Below are positions 11,195 to 22,534 of a DNA stretch of 64,000 nt, in pieces. A program made the position numbers and the translations under genes. The notes under the pieces were generated by a model. It made no database searches, was not told the DNA's origin, and saw nothing but the letters and a program-made list of their open reading frames with translations. This DNA comes from Stomoxys calcitrans (taxonomy: Eukaryota > Arthropoda > Insecta > Diptera > Muscidae), in contig NC_081554.1 in assembly GCF_963082655.1 (NCBI RefSeq), forward strand, positions 60,393,933 to 60,457,932, written 5' to 3'. Every line of letters begins with the position of its first letter. Position 1 is the stretch's first letter.

Positions 11195-12190
11195 TAGGGC
11201 CAAGACTTTAAATCGGGATATCGGTCTATATGGCAGCTATATCCAAATCTGGACCGATTTGGGCCAAATTGAAGAGGAGTGTCGAAGGGCCAAACTTAAT
11301 TCACTGTCCCAAATATCGGCGACATCGGACAATAAATGCGCCTTTTAAGGGCACAAAATATTAAATCGGTCTATATGACAGCTATATCCAAATCTGGACC
11401 GATCTGTTTTATATTGCAGAAGTATGTAAAGGGGCTTAGCTTAATTCACTATCACAAATTTCAGCGACATTGGACAATAAATGCGCCTTTTATGGGCCCA
11501 AAATCGAGAGATCTGTCTATATGGCATATCCAAATCAGAACCCAAATTTCAGCAAAATCGCATAATAAATGCGGCTTTTATGGACCTAAGACGCTAAATC
11601 GGCGGATCGGTCCATATGGGGGCAATTTATAGTCCGATGTAGCCCATCTTCGAACTTAACCTGGGCCTAACACAATTTACTGTCCCAAATTTCAGCAAAA
11701 TAGGATAATAAATGTGGGTTTTATTGGCCTTAGACCCTAAATCGGCGGATCGGTCTATATGGCAGCTTTATCCAAATCTTGACCGATCGGAGTCAAATTG
11801 AAGAAGGATGTCGAAGGGCCTAACACAACTCACTGTCCCAAATTTCAGCAAAATCGGATAATAAATGCGACTTTCATGGGCCTAAGACCCTAAATCGGCG
11901 GATCGGTCCATATGGGGGCTATATCACGATCTAGTCCGATATAGCCCATCTTCCAACTTAACCTGCTGGACAAAAAAAGATTGTGCGCAAAGTTTCAGCA
12001 CAATATCTCTATATTTAAAGACAATAGCGTGATTTCAACAGGCAGACGAACGGGCATGACTAAATCGTCTTAGATTTTTACGCTGATCAAGAATATATAT
12101 ACTTTATAGGGTCGGAAATGGATATTTCGAAGTGTTGCAAACGGAATGACAAAATAAATATACCCCCATGCATCGGTGGTGGGTATAAAT
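11195..12190 (+). repeat. TATACCCTCC-family repeat (TTTATGGGCCTAAGAC subtype)
   Basis: At least five internal units, mostly about 150 bases apart (about 11220, 11364, 11505, 11596, 11743, 11892), each with ATCGGTCTATATGGCAGCTA and AATAAATGCG phrases. The conserved 3' part follows: GGGCATGACTAAATCGTC, AAGAATATATATACTTTATA, and the end ATCGGTGGTGGGTATAAA at about 12171-12188. Non-coding. The 98-codon open frame at 11336-11632 is a product of the repeated units. Confidence 0.8.
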
Positions 12191-13329
12191 ATAACAATTT
12201 TGGCAACACATTTTGTAACACTTATTTTAGGCAATTGAGCTACAGTTTTGAGAAGTCCCACTTATGACTACCACACTAGAAAAATAATTAGAATTTGTGA
12301 ATGGCAAATAGATTCAGAAATAACCCTTGTTTCTGGAAAGAATCTACTTTGGCGTAAAAGTAGATTCTTTTGTGTAAATGTAGATTCTTTTGCGTAAAAG
12401 TCATTTGGCCTATTCTTCAAGAAATACGTCTGCTGTCGAGGATGATTTTTAGTTTTTACATTAAAAGCAGATATCTTGTTTTTTTTTATAAGGAGGAGAT
12501 ATAAAATGCTTAGGAGCACTCAACTTTCGGCTTCCCAAATTCTTGTCATCGAATAAGCCACGATTATATGCCTTTTTAAGGACAATCAGTCTCTTGTGAA
12601 TTTTAGTTGAGTTCGATTAATGAACCAGGAAGAAAGGAATATAAAAATTCTGCATTAGCAAAAACGTACAGTAGCAAATTCGTGGCTAGGGACAGACGTG
12701 AACGTTATGGTGCAGTTGATATCGTAAGAGTCTTAAGGAATCCGTCTCCAAAAAACTAACTGCTTTTACGCATATTCTGTACCCGAATGTACGCGAGATT
12801 AACTCATGGCTAAAAAGTATTTACGTCGAAAAATTCACTTTTAAAATTCTTGCCTTTACCGAGACCTAACATAAGCCTGAGACATTCAACTCGGAAATTC
12901 TTTGCAAAGAATTTCATATTTTTCGGTAAGACCGCCTTTTGCGCAAGGGTGTGGGAGTGCTCACAACCGATCATTTTTCTTTGGCTTTATTGGAAGTTAA
13001 AGTTCCTGGTAATGTTGAAGATGACTATTTTCGTGCCAAAGTCAAAATAACTGGCTATGTTTTGTTTTAAGTATGTTTGTCATTTTCTTCTGGTTAGATC
13101 CGAATCTCCCTTATGCATCGGAGATTAGGCATGTTTATGATTTAGCATTTTCTGTGAACTCAATCATAGTGTTAAGCGATTTTAATCTTCCTAAAAAAAG
13201 GGAGACTTGGGGATGTTGGAAACCAAGCAATGGTTCTGATCGGTTTTTTCTTGGCAAAATCCAAGCTTATATTGCTCTTCGTCTCAAAAGTGGACACAAA
13301 CCTCCCGCGGTGTCAACTGGGTAGCTGCC
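12191..13329. other. Non-coding sequence with a short inverted/tandem minisatellite
   Basis: Between about 12338 and 12400 the phrase GTAGATTCTTTTG.GTAAA recurs in tandem, about every 23 bases. The rest shows no gene. Open frames at 12850-13050 and 13073-13324 have no recognisable motifs. Confidence 0.5.
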
Positions 13330-14240
13330 TTTAACATCCGTTAAAGGTAGTGAGCTAAAATATGCCACGAGTTCACACAAAGAACGATAAAAAGATAGGT
13401 TGGGGCGTCGGGTTAGTAGTCCATCACCCGAAAAACCTGAAGGAATTATTTTGAAAAAACGAAGAAGAAAAAAAAGGAAACCTTCCTTCTCCCTATGATA
13501 TAACGGCGCAGTGTCAATCCATTGTCCACTCCATGGAAAATGCCGCAAAAGTCCCCCCCAAGGCTTTTGGTACCCAAGTTCGTACAACACCCATTGCACG
13601 AGTGTCGAAATGCTACTGAAGCCAAGAATTCGGCATACAGAGCGACCCTGCAATCAGTAGCAACGCGCCAGATGAAGGAGAGTTATCAGCAAAAAAGGAG
13701 GGAGGAGAAACGTCCATGACGTAGAAAGAAAAAGGAAATGCAAAGGCGTGTGTGCGAGTTTGAGCGAATTGAAATGTACACGAGTCAGAATGAAGGCTGA
13801 AAATTAAATTAATTATATCAAAAAATTAAATATCTAACCGATGGCTTCGGTGCAGGCACATCCTCCTGCAGAGACAAAGAAGAAAATTTGGTAACTGACA
13901 CAGATAGTGTGCTCAGGATATAGAAAGAATATTTTACCCAACTGCTAGTGTCCGACGTTGGTGGCGAAGAGGATATCGCAGAACCAATTCCTGATGTTGT
14001 ATAGAATGTTTACCTCCTAGTCAGAATGAGGTCGAAGTAGCTGTGACTCGACTGAAGAACAACAAGGCAGCAGATGCCGACGGGTTACCCGTTGAACTAT
14101 TTAAGACCGGAGGCGACGCGATGATAAGGTGTATGCATCAGCTTGTCTGCGCGATTTGGCTAGAAGAACGCATACTCTATGATTGGAACTTCAGCATACT
14201 ATGTCTTTGGAACATTTCCTATACAATAGTTGACATTGAG
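13330..14240 (+). pseudogene. LINE fragment: EN-RT linker and first RT motifs
   Basis: Frames shifted by several indels read ATRQMKESYQQKRREEK (13657-13710), VCEFERIEMYTSQNE (about 13750-13795), and then TRLKNNKAADADGLPVELF (14045-14100) with QLVCAIWLEE and a DWN box. The KAADADG phrase matches the K-A-A-G-x-D-G motif that opens the RT domain of many insect LINEs, preceded by a basic linker as seen here. The sequence stops before the catalytic boxes. I read it as a 5' and 3' truncated relic; its clade (RTE- or I-like) is uncertain. Confidence 0.6.
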
Positions 14241-14305
14241 TGTTACCAAATTCACACTAGAGTATCTGTCAACAAGAAATGACAGGTACATGATATTCGT
14301 TTTAC

Positions 14306-16010
14306 TAGGTTAGGTAAGATTTAAGCGGCAGTCTGCCATCAGACTCAAATAGACGTTTTCGTCCATTGTGATACCATAGGAACAGAAGAAGGAAGATGCC
14401 TTGTACCGTTCCTATCGTTGAACCATCTATATCGCTTTAGAAAGCACAACAACTTCTAACGTTCACATCCGCTAAATCGGACAGGTTCTCAAAGAAAGAA
14501 GAACCTAAGGAGTGAAACTCCTTTTGATTGCCAGTGCTGGACACACAAAGAAGGCATTCTATAGTCTCTTTTTCCTCGACGTCCTCACAGCTTTGACAAG
14601 TCGTTACTGGCATCGAAAAACAGACTGCAGCATGTTTTCCGATCAGACAATGACCTGTCATGAAGGACACAATGATTGAGACGTCCGGTAGACCTTTTGA
14701 AGTTTGTACTATGCAAATCTACATTAAATTCAGTACATCAGATGGTGTCTTCCTCAGTGAGACAGGCGATCTCCAGGGATCTTTGCCCTAAGATATGTTT
14801 CTATCAACCTCTTAAGAGTTTTCGGCATTAAGGATGACAGACTAATAGGACGAAAATTTTTCGCCTATGTGTGGTAAGGTTTTCCTGCTTTTGGAATGAG
14901 AATGAATGAGAATAACCTCCGACGAATGCTTAGCAGTGACAACCTCTTCTAGAGCCACGTTGTCCGTTGGAGAGTTTTCCGGGAAAAGTGTGTAAACGAG
15001 TAATTCACTAGATATTGTCCATACATTCTCTGACTTCTGAATATATCCAAATGTAATAGGTCTCGAGGATTGGATCTTCCATTGCCTAGAGGCCTCAGAT
15101 GTATCTTCCACGGAGCTGCAGAATTTCACCCAGGATTGGTTCTGAGCCTTTCTTAGCTCGCCCTTGTGGCTTTCGCCCTGTATTCCGCATCACTTCCTTA
15201 CACAAACCATTGTGGTCGCTGTTTGCCTCTTGGGTTAGAACTAGGACATGCTGCAGTACTTTTGCCCAAGCCGAAACTAATATAACGATGATCAGAGAAG
15301 CTGTGGTCATCCAGCACTTGCCAGTCGCATATCCTTACGCTTATATCTTCCGATACAAATGTGGCATCTAGTACCTCCTGCATGTTTTTCGTTTATATCC
15401 GAACTCTTCATATCTACTGTGCATTAGCATTATGTCCTTCAATAATGCTCTTCTTCCCTACAGAAGCAGCTTCAACCACCTTCTTAAGGTTTGAAGGCGG
15501 CACCTCTGAATAGTGTGCCATATATAGGGAAGGCAGCCAGTAATGAGACTTATTTATTTCAAGGTTGGCTACTACTGAATCTTCAGTGCTTAGCGACGGA
15601 AGAAGAAAAACTTTTAGACTACTCTTTGCAAGAATACAGGCTCTGTATCGCCGTATCCCTGAGAAGTTAAAATCCAGGAATTCTTAGTCCACGAACCATT
15701 CCTCCCTACATCCATGGTTTCTGGACAAGAACCACGACAAATCTTCCTGTCATCAGAAGAACCTTTTGTGCCACTGAAGCGGCCTTACAATGGTGGAAAT
15801 TTATCTGCAGAACCGGACCAGGATAGCCAGGATTCAGAATTTCCACCACCGTTGTGTTAGCCTCATCTTCTTAGTCCACCTCCTGAACTCCTGTTCATCC
15901 TCACAAGATTCATTCGATCTTGTCATGATGAGTTTCCTTACGCATCCCGTGGCAGTTGACGGTTCCTTCATAGATGCCTCACTAGCTGCCATAAGCGTAG
16001 AAAGACCATA
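14306..16010 (-). pseudogene. I/LOA-like LINE: endonuclease, RT start, deleted centre, C-terminus
   Basis: On the minus strand, from 16010 downwards: an APE-type endonuclease in pieces (LLPSLSTEDSVVANLEI near 15600, SLYMAHYSEVPPSNLKK near 15530-15480, then EVLDATFVSEDISVRICDW and SDHRYISFGL at 15375-15270), a linker (FCSSVEDTSEASR, 15115-15080), an RT opening segment (RPISLSSLMPKTL near 14840-14800), then a jump to a C-terminal cysteine-rich segment (GHCLIGK, CQSCEDVEEKETIE, 14655-14560). The tail ends with (ACCTA)2 at 14308. RT catalytic boxes and RNase H are absent through deletion. Same family as the copy at 30640-31480. Confidence 0.75.
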
Positions 16011-16079
16011 AGGGTGGCCTAAGCAACCCTCAGAAAAGTCCCACGCCTACTAGGGCACTGGAGACTATTTTAGATATCT

Positions 16080-16814
16080 GACCCATTGACATACAGATTA
16101 AGTCTGAGGCAGCCACTGCGACTATGAGACTTAAGGCGATGGGAGAATGGATTGAGGATGGGAGCAGCTCATACCATCGCGGTATAATCGAGGCGACGAT
16201 AGGAAAGAGGTTTCCGATCGGATACCTGAGATGAACCTTGAGATCGAGTGCGAGGCACTTCTGCCATTGGCACAGTCTTGGATTGACGAAACCCTAGTAT
16301 TGCCATCTGGAAGATCATGTTACACGGATTGAACAAAGCTAGAGGACAGAGTGGGCCTGGGGGTCTACATTGAGAACCCAGGGACTGTGATCTGTTTTAG
16401 ACTGCCTGAGGCTATTACTGAAAGGAAGTAAGAAGGAGATCAGTATAGCTATTGGTATCATAACGGGACAAATAGGACACATAGGAGCTCACTTATGTAA
16501 AATCGGTGCGGCAAGTGATGGCATGTGTAGGGCATGCGGGGAAGATGATGAGACGTTGGAGCATTTCCTTTGTCATTGCACGGCTTTCGCGTCTAACAGA
16601 TACCGGCACTTAGGTGAAGACACAATACCAGACATGAACCAACTTAGGGGAATGGTATTGAAAACAATAAAAGATTTTGTAAGTAGCACGGAATTCCTAA
16701 CTTATAATTTTCTTTTTGGAGGTCACTTTACAAGCCGATTTCTGGTTTAGGTGTATGTCCATAGTGGCATGGGGCGGATCAATATCTGCACTCTCTTTTC
16801 AACCTAACCTAAGG
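16080..16814 (+). pseudogene. LOA/I-like LINE, 3' fragment with RNase H deletion
   Basis: This copy is closely similar to 1081-2230 but lacks the middle of RNase H: sequence jumps near 16398 from the YTD region directly to the region before the C-terminal knuckle. The knuckle itself is well kept here, reading CRACGEDDETLEHFLCHC (C-X2-C-X8-H-X4-C, 16523-16580). The tail ends TTCAACCTAACCTAA at about 16798-16812. TGA replaces a codon in the YTDGS block, so RNase H would not be made. Confidence 0.75.
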
Positions 16815-18395
16815 TATATTGAACAGGGATTAGAAATCGAAGGACAAAATTATCGATATTACATCGACTTCTGCATTGGCTTAAAAACAGCAAAAACTAT
16901 TTTCTGTTATTTTATGGCGGTACACAAAAACAAAAAATTTCCCCTTCCCATATATGTTATATGTTTGCTATGTAACGTGAATTCTTTAATTGCTATTTCA
17001 AATAAGGTTTCAAGCAACTTTATATCATCACTCAATTGCACATTTCCACATGTAGTGTACTTGTAATTGAAAATATTGAACTTTGTTCGATTGTAGGTTG
17101 GCAATGTTATGAAAAAAATCGACTGGCATTCAATTTTCAAGCCATAAAAGAAGAGGCACTACCAGTGAATGAACGTTTACGTATTTATTATTTTTGAAGA
17201 GGAGGGCCAAAGTAAGAAATGAAGAATACACAAACAAAATGTTGTGCTAAAAATAACAATGATGTCATGTTTTGTGGCCAAAGAAACCCCAAAAACAAAA
17301 TAAAAATTTTGTTCAACCAGAATTGAAAAAAAAAACGAAATGATGAAGCGATGAAACCTCCAAAAAAACAAAAATAAAATATAAAAACAACCAACACATA
17401 TCCAGAGCGATAAAAATTGGATTTTCGCTGGTGGCAAACTGCAGCCGAAAAAACAAAGCAATTATGGTCCGCCAAAATGTAAAGTTCGCGTATGATTTTT
17501 GAGTAAAAAAAAAACCCCCAAAAAAATTTTGAGATGAAGGCAAATTCAAAAGAAACCAAAAAAAAAAACAAAATCACTTTTTATGCTGTATTATTATAAT
17601 GGCCCCTTTCACTTCCTCTCTTACCTTAGCAGAAATGTAAGCTTTAATTTATGGAGTATTGAATTCAAGTTTTGAGCAAAATTTTTGAGAAAAAAACTTG
17701 AAAAGGAAATTGCATTTGAAATGTTGTACCCAAGATGGATGTCAAAGTTGTAAGAGGGAGTTTTAGAAATTTTTGGAGTAATTCATAACTTTTGTATGCA
17801 ATGACAACAAGTTATACAACCAAAAGTCTGTGGTTAATCCCGATTTTAATGATACAGAAATTTGTGATTATTTTAAACTACTCTATAGGTATTGCTCTGT
17901 AAACTGACTTGATGGGAATTAAGGTTTTAGATAGAACTCTTAGAAACAGTCAATACAAATACTTGTAGTGTGAGCTTTTGCGAAGCGAACATGCAGTGGT
18001 CGGGAGGAAAATCTATGGATACGACAAATTAATTTTGTCTTTAGACAAACTTCAGCAGGAGCCGGACCCCTCTCGAAATTATTTTTAAAGATAAAATTTC
18101 TTTAAAATTTAAAAAAAAAAAAATTTTAATTTTTTCTGAAGACTACATTTTCATGGATTTTTTTAAGGACTAACTTTCAGCGAAAAACTCTCTAAAGACA
18201 ACCTAACCTCGAGGTTATTTTTTAAAACAACATCTAAATTTTGCGTAAACATTTTTAAATTCTTTTTATTATGCTCATCTGTCCCAAAAACAAATTTTCC
18301 TAAAATTTTTTCTATATAAAAATTTCAATAAATATTTTAAAATACAAAATTTTAACCCATTAAGCCTGACCCTCGATTCCGTTCTCCGATTTTGA
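16815..18395. other. AT-rich non-coding sequence
   Basis: No gene recognised. A-rich stretches at 17210-17580 produce three overlapping minus-strand open frames of 78-129 codons full of Phe and hydrophobic residues, the usual outcome of translating T-rich DNA. Nothing matches a family I know. Confidence 0.5.
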
Positions 18396-18640
18396 TGATA
18401 TTTTATGTATATATATAAGAGACGCGTAATTGACTGACTGCTCAGCGGTCAACCCAAACGGCTAAAGCTGGAGTCATGAAATTTGGCACTAATGTGGGTC
18501 TTGATTCGTAGGTGCGCGATAAAACGGGGTTTTGTGATATTCGTTTGTTTAGGTTCTAAAAAGTACAAAATGGTGACTTTTACCCAGCGCGAACGGATGG
18601 GCTAGAGTTATGATTTTAGGCTAAAATTAAAGAGCGTCTC
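18396..18640. repeat. Unclassified repeat with ATTGACTGACTG motif
   Basis: The passage ACGCGTAATTGACTGACTGC followed by a C-rich AACCCAAACGGCTAAAGC phrase and GAAATTTGGCAC resembles a dispersed repeat type I have seen in arthropod genomes. I see only one copy here and cannot define its ends or class. Confidence 0.35.
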
Positions 18641-18674
18641 AAAAAAATAAGAATTGGTGACGACGGGTAGATAG

Positions 18675-19461
18675 AAACAAAAGCGTGCTAAGTTCGGCCG
18701 GGCTGAATCTTATATACCCTCCACCATTGATCGCATTTGTCGAGTTTTTTCCCCGTATCTCTTTTTAGACAAGCAAAGGATAAAAGAAAAGTATTGCTAT
18801 GCTAATTGAATTGAGTATTGGAGACCACAGTAGAAGTCTATGTGTAAAATTTCAGCGATATCGAATAAGAATTGAGCCTTTTAGGAGCTCAAAAAGTAAA
18901 ATAGGCAGATCGGTTTATAGGACAGCTGTACCACGCTGAAGACCGATTCAGACCATATTTGACACATATATTGAAAGCCAAATCGGATAAGAATTGCGTC
19001 CTCTAGTGGCTCAAGAAGTCAAGATCCCAGATCGGTTTATATGGCAGCTATATCAGGTAATAGACCGATTTGAACCATATTTGGCACAGTTGTTGGACGT
19101 CATAACGAAACACCGCATGCAAAATTTCAGCCAAATCGGATGGGAATTGCGCCCACTAGAGGCTCAAGAAGTTAAGAGCCCAGATCGGTTTAAATGGCAG
19201 CTATATCAAAACATGGACCGATATGGCCCATTTACAATCCCAACCGACCTACACGTATAAGAAGTATTTGTGCAAAATTTCAAGCGGATAGCTTTACTCC
19301 TTCGAAAGTTAGGGTGCTTTCGACAGAGAGACGGACGGACGGACATGGCTAGATCGACTTAAAATATCATGACGATCATGGGGTCTTAGACGAATATTTC
19401 AAGGAGTTACAAACAGAATGATGAAATTAGTATATCCCCATCCTATGGTGGAGGGTATAAA
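18675..19461 (+). repeat. TATACCCTCC-family repeat (GCGCCCTC subtype), near full length
   Basis: The start AAGTTCGGCCGGGCTGAATC leads into TATACCCTCCACCATTGAT (18714-18732), and the end is ATGGTGGAGGGTATAAAA (19444-19461), so the termini are inverted copies of about 15 bases. Inside are three units of 150-170 bases, then ACGGACGGACATGGCTAGAT. No coding capacity. This is the best copy for defining the family ends. Confidence 0.8.
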
Positions 19462-19494
19462 AATATGTAAAATAGTAATGGAAACGGAAGAAGC

Positions 19495-20340
19495 TTACTT
19501 TTAGTACCATATTTGGAACCATTTCATACTTTCTTTACGGATAGAACAAAAGCTCTGAAATTTAACATTTAGATTCTACTAAGAAATTTATGTTGGCTGA
19601 CTAAGTAATTTTTTACAAATCGTACATTTTGGTACCAAAAAGTACGAAATTGCTTATTTACTTTTACAGTGAACGGAGAAGGGTAAAATTGTAAAATGTG
19701 CTAAAAATGATCAATGTCTTGACAAATTTACGACAAGTTGTACCAAATATGAAATGTTGAAATCGTACAAGGAGTTAAATAAAACGTACTAAAGTGCTGT
19801 AATTGGTACTATTTAGTACGTTCTTTATAGATTGAGCTACAGATTTGAAATTTGGGATACAGGCACATCTCTAGAAGATTTTGTTGATATTCATATTTTG
19901 GTACTAAAACGTACAATATGGCACCTTCTTTACGGATTGAGCTATAGTTCTAAAATTTGCAATACAGTTAATTCTAGGCACCATGTACAGACCGACCAGA
20001 AGATTTTTTTTTGATATTTGTTCATTTTGGTACTAAAACGTACAAAGTGGTACAGACTGAGTTATATCTGTAACATTTGAGATGCAGGATGACTAGAAGA
20101 TTGTTTTGAAAATTGTACATTTGGGTACTAAAACGTACAAAATGGTACTTTATTTACGGATTGAGCTAAAGATCTCAAAATTGTTTACAGTTACAACTTG
20201 ACAGTATTTATCGGCCGACTAGAGTTTTTTTTTTTTAATTCGTACATTAAATCATTAAAACTTTCAAAGTGTTCATTTGTTACGGATAGGCCTTAAGGCT
20301 AATAGCTTGCGATACGGTTACATCTTGATATTGGTTGTAC
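19495..20340. repeat. Degenerate tandem array with GGTACTAAAACGTACAAA motif
   Basis: A phrase like TTTTGGTACTAAAACGTACA followed by ACTTTCTTTACGGATTGAGC recurs roughly every 120 bases (about 19530, 19810, 19900, 20030, 20130, 20260) with heavy divergence. No protein-coding signal. It begins just after the preceding repeat ends. Confidence 0.65.
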
Positions 20341-20987
20341 CATCGGGAGCAGCGAAGCGGCCGGGCATATGCTGGTATATTCATAATTTAGAATATTTAT
20401 ACGACGTAGCAATTTTTTAAAATATTTTGAATTTAAAAAATTAATGAAAAAAACCCTGCTGTGAAAAGAAGTAGGATTATTGCCATAAATTTATTTTAAA
20501 CAGATTCAAGAAATCCCACTCCTAAGAATTTTGAGAAATATTTTTGTTTGGTTTTTCGGATATAAAAAATTTTTGACTTTCTACAAGTCAATTTTCCACC
20601 AAAACTTGACGAGAAAAATAATTTTATTTGGTTTCAGCTGTCCACTTTACACTAATCCAAATTTCAGTAAAATACCTCTTTCCTAACTCGAGCTAGAATT
20701 TTTCTAAGGCAGCTCTATTCTTGGGCATTTTTCGTCGTTAATACGAACCTAGGCACACGGAGCAGCAGCAACAGCCGTTGCCGTTGTCTACCGTTCGAGG
20801 CCATTAATACAATTTCCAAAAGATATTTGTACTGCATTGGCAATCATGTAATGTCATCGCCGATGTGAGTTCCCGCAACCAAAAGCTACCACAGTTTTCA
20901 AAAAAAAAATTTAGGTATCTTTACCAGTTTCAGGGTAACAAGAATTTTGGCAAATTTCGATTTTTAAAAATTTTTAAAATAAAATCC
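20341..20987. other. AT-rich non-coding sequence
   Basis: No gene or repeat relationship recognised, apart from a short GCAGCAGCAACAGCCGTTGC stretch near 20762. That alone does not support an exon. Confidence 0.4.
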
Positions 20988-21345
20988 TGGCTACGTCCCT
21001 GCGTCTGGGAATGGTTATGGGTATATCTGGGCTGGATTACAGATGATATACAAGGCTATCTTCCATATTGTTTTTGAATTAGATTTTGGCAATTTTCGAT
21101 TTTAAAAAAGGGGGGTGTGATGGTTATGGATATATCTGGGCTGGATTACAGATGATACACAAGGCTATCTTCCATATTGTTTTTGAGTTTGATTTTGGCA
21201 ATTTTCGATTTTGAAAAAATGTGGGGTCCACCTCCCCCCCACAAATAAAGTCCTGGCTACGTCCCTGAGTCTGGGAATGGTTATGGATATATCTGGGCTG
21301 GATTACAGACGATATGCAAGGCTATCTCCCATATTGTTTTTGAAT
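20988..21345. repeat. Three-unit tandem repeat
   Basis: Three copies of a segment with GGTTATGG.TATATCTGGGCTGGATTACAGA, CAAGGCTATCT and CCATATTGTTTTTGA start at about 21013, 21121 and 21278. The first and third are preceded by CTGGCTACGTCCCTG; the second lacks it, so unit length varies (108 and 157 bases). Confidence 0.8.
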
Positions 21346-21371
21346 TTGATTGTTCGATAGCTTCAAAAATG

Positions 21372-21605
21372 GTTCAAGTGTCTAGGAGACCTTATTGAAT
21401 AATTTAGGAAAACAAGTGGGTTAGATTCCCACAGGTTTGGAGTACCATTGCTAACAGCCACTTAATCTAACCCCAAGTGTCAGGAGACCGTTATTAATAT
21501 AATTTTAGGAAAACAAGTGGGTTAGATGCAGACCACGGGTTTTGGGTTGGATTCCCACAGATTTGGAATAACATTGTAAACAGCCACTTACTCTAACCTC
21601 AACTC
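21372..21605. repeat. Two-unit tandem duplication
   Basis: Units starting CAAGTGTC.AGGAGACC at about 21377 and 21473 share AGGAAAACAAGTGGGTTAGA, GATTCCCACAG and ACAGCCACTTA, with an extra 30 or so bases in the second unit. Confidence 0.75.
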
Positions 21606-22530
21606 AAGTTTAAGAAATATGCCAACATTAACCTAATCTGCAATTTCCCATAATCTTGCTCGAAAGCCGTTTTATTAGATTTCTTTTATTCTTAACCAAA
21701 TTTATTACATCTCCCTGGGCTTACAGCCAATGTTGTCCTTTATTAACATCAAAACCAGACAGACAATGTCTTCCACAAGCCAAACAAAATTCATTTGATT
21801 TGCAGCCAAAATACTGAAAGGGATTTTTGTTGGACTTGTTTTTTTTTTTTGTATTTTTCATTTGGATTTTATTGGCATGGTATGACCGGTTGAATGTTTA
21901 ACCTTGAACTGGTGAAGAACAATGTATTGTATTGGGACATGTGCCGCTTAGTATATAAGGGGTTTTTTGTTTTTTTTTTTTTTGAGAGCCAAATTTTGGA
22001 ATTTTTGTTTGTTTCATTCCACTTTAAAAAATTGCATGTTGTTGGTTAATTTTTCATTCCGATTGGTGTCCGTCCGTGCCTTTTATACTGTGTGCAATTT
22101 TCAACATTAACTCATTCACTCGTTTGTTGGTTGATGGAAGAGAAGTCCCACCTTTCAATATGATTGCTGATAGCTACCGTGCTGCGGTGGCAGCACTTCT
22201 TCACATCCCACGTACATTTTGTAAATATTTGATTTGAATTTCAATTCCTCATAGATTTTTCAATTTCAAAAGAAATTTGAGCTCCATACAAAAGATAAAA
22301 GCATTAGGGGTTTAAAAAATCCTTTATAAGAAACAGCAGGACGCCTATTAAGGGAGAATTTTCTCTTCAGTTCTCTTGATTACGCTTTAAATGGGGAATT
22401 TAGACTTCACTTAATAGAAAAGACTTGTGACAACTTACAAAATTTCCGATAAATAAAAATAATCTCAGAATTTGAAAGTAGTTGGATTAATACAGTCGAC
22501 ACCGACAAAAACAAGAACCAGTAAGGAAAG
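21606..22530. other. AT-rich non-coding sequence
   Basis: Nothing recognisable as a gene. T runs at 21838-21851 and 21965-21983. No open frame of interest. Confidence 0.5.
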
Positions 22531-22534
22531 GCAA

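Noticed and set aside
11195..12190. CRISPR-like array (regular spacing)
   Set aside because: The units are about 150 bases, degenerate throughout with no unique spacers, and the sequence is clearly from a eukaryote.
17188..17577. 129-codon minus-strand ORF
   Set aside because: It is Phe-rich translation of T-rich DNA overlapped by two other frames on the same strand; no motif.
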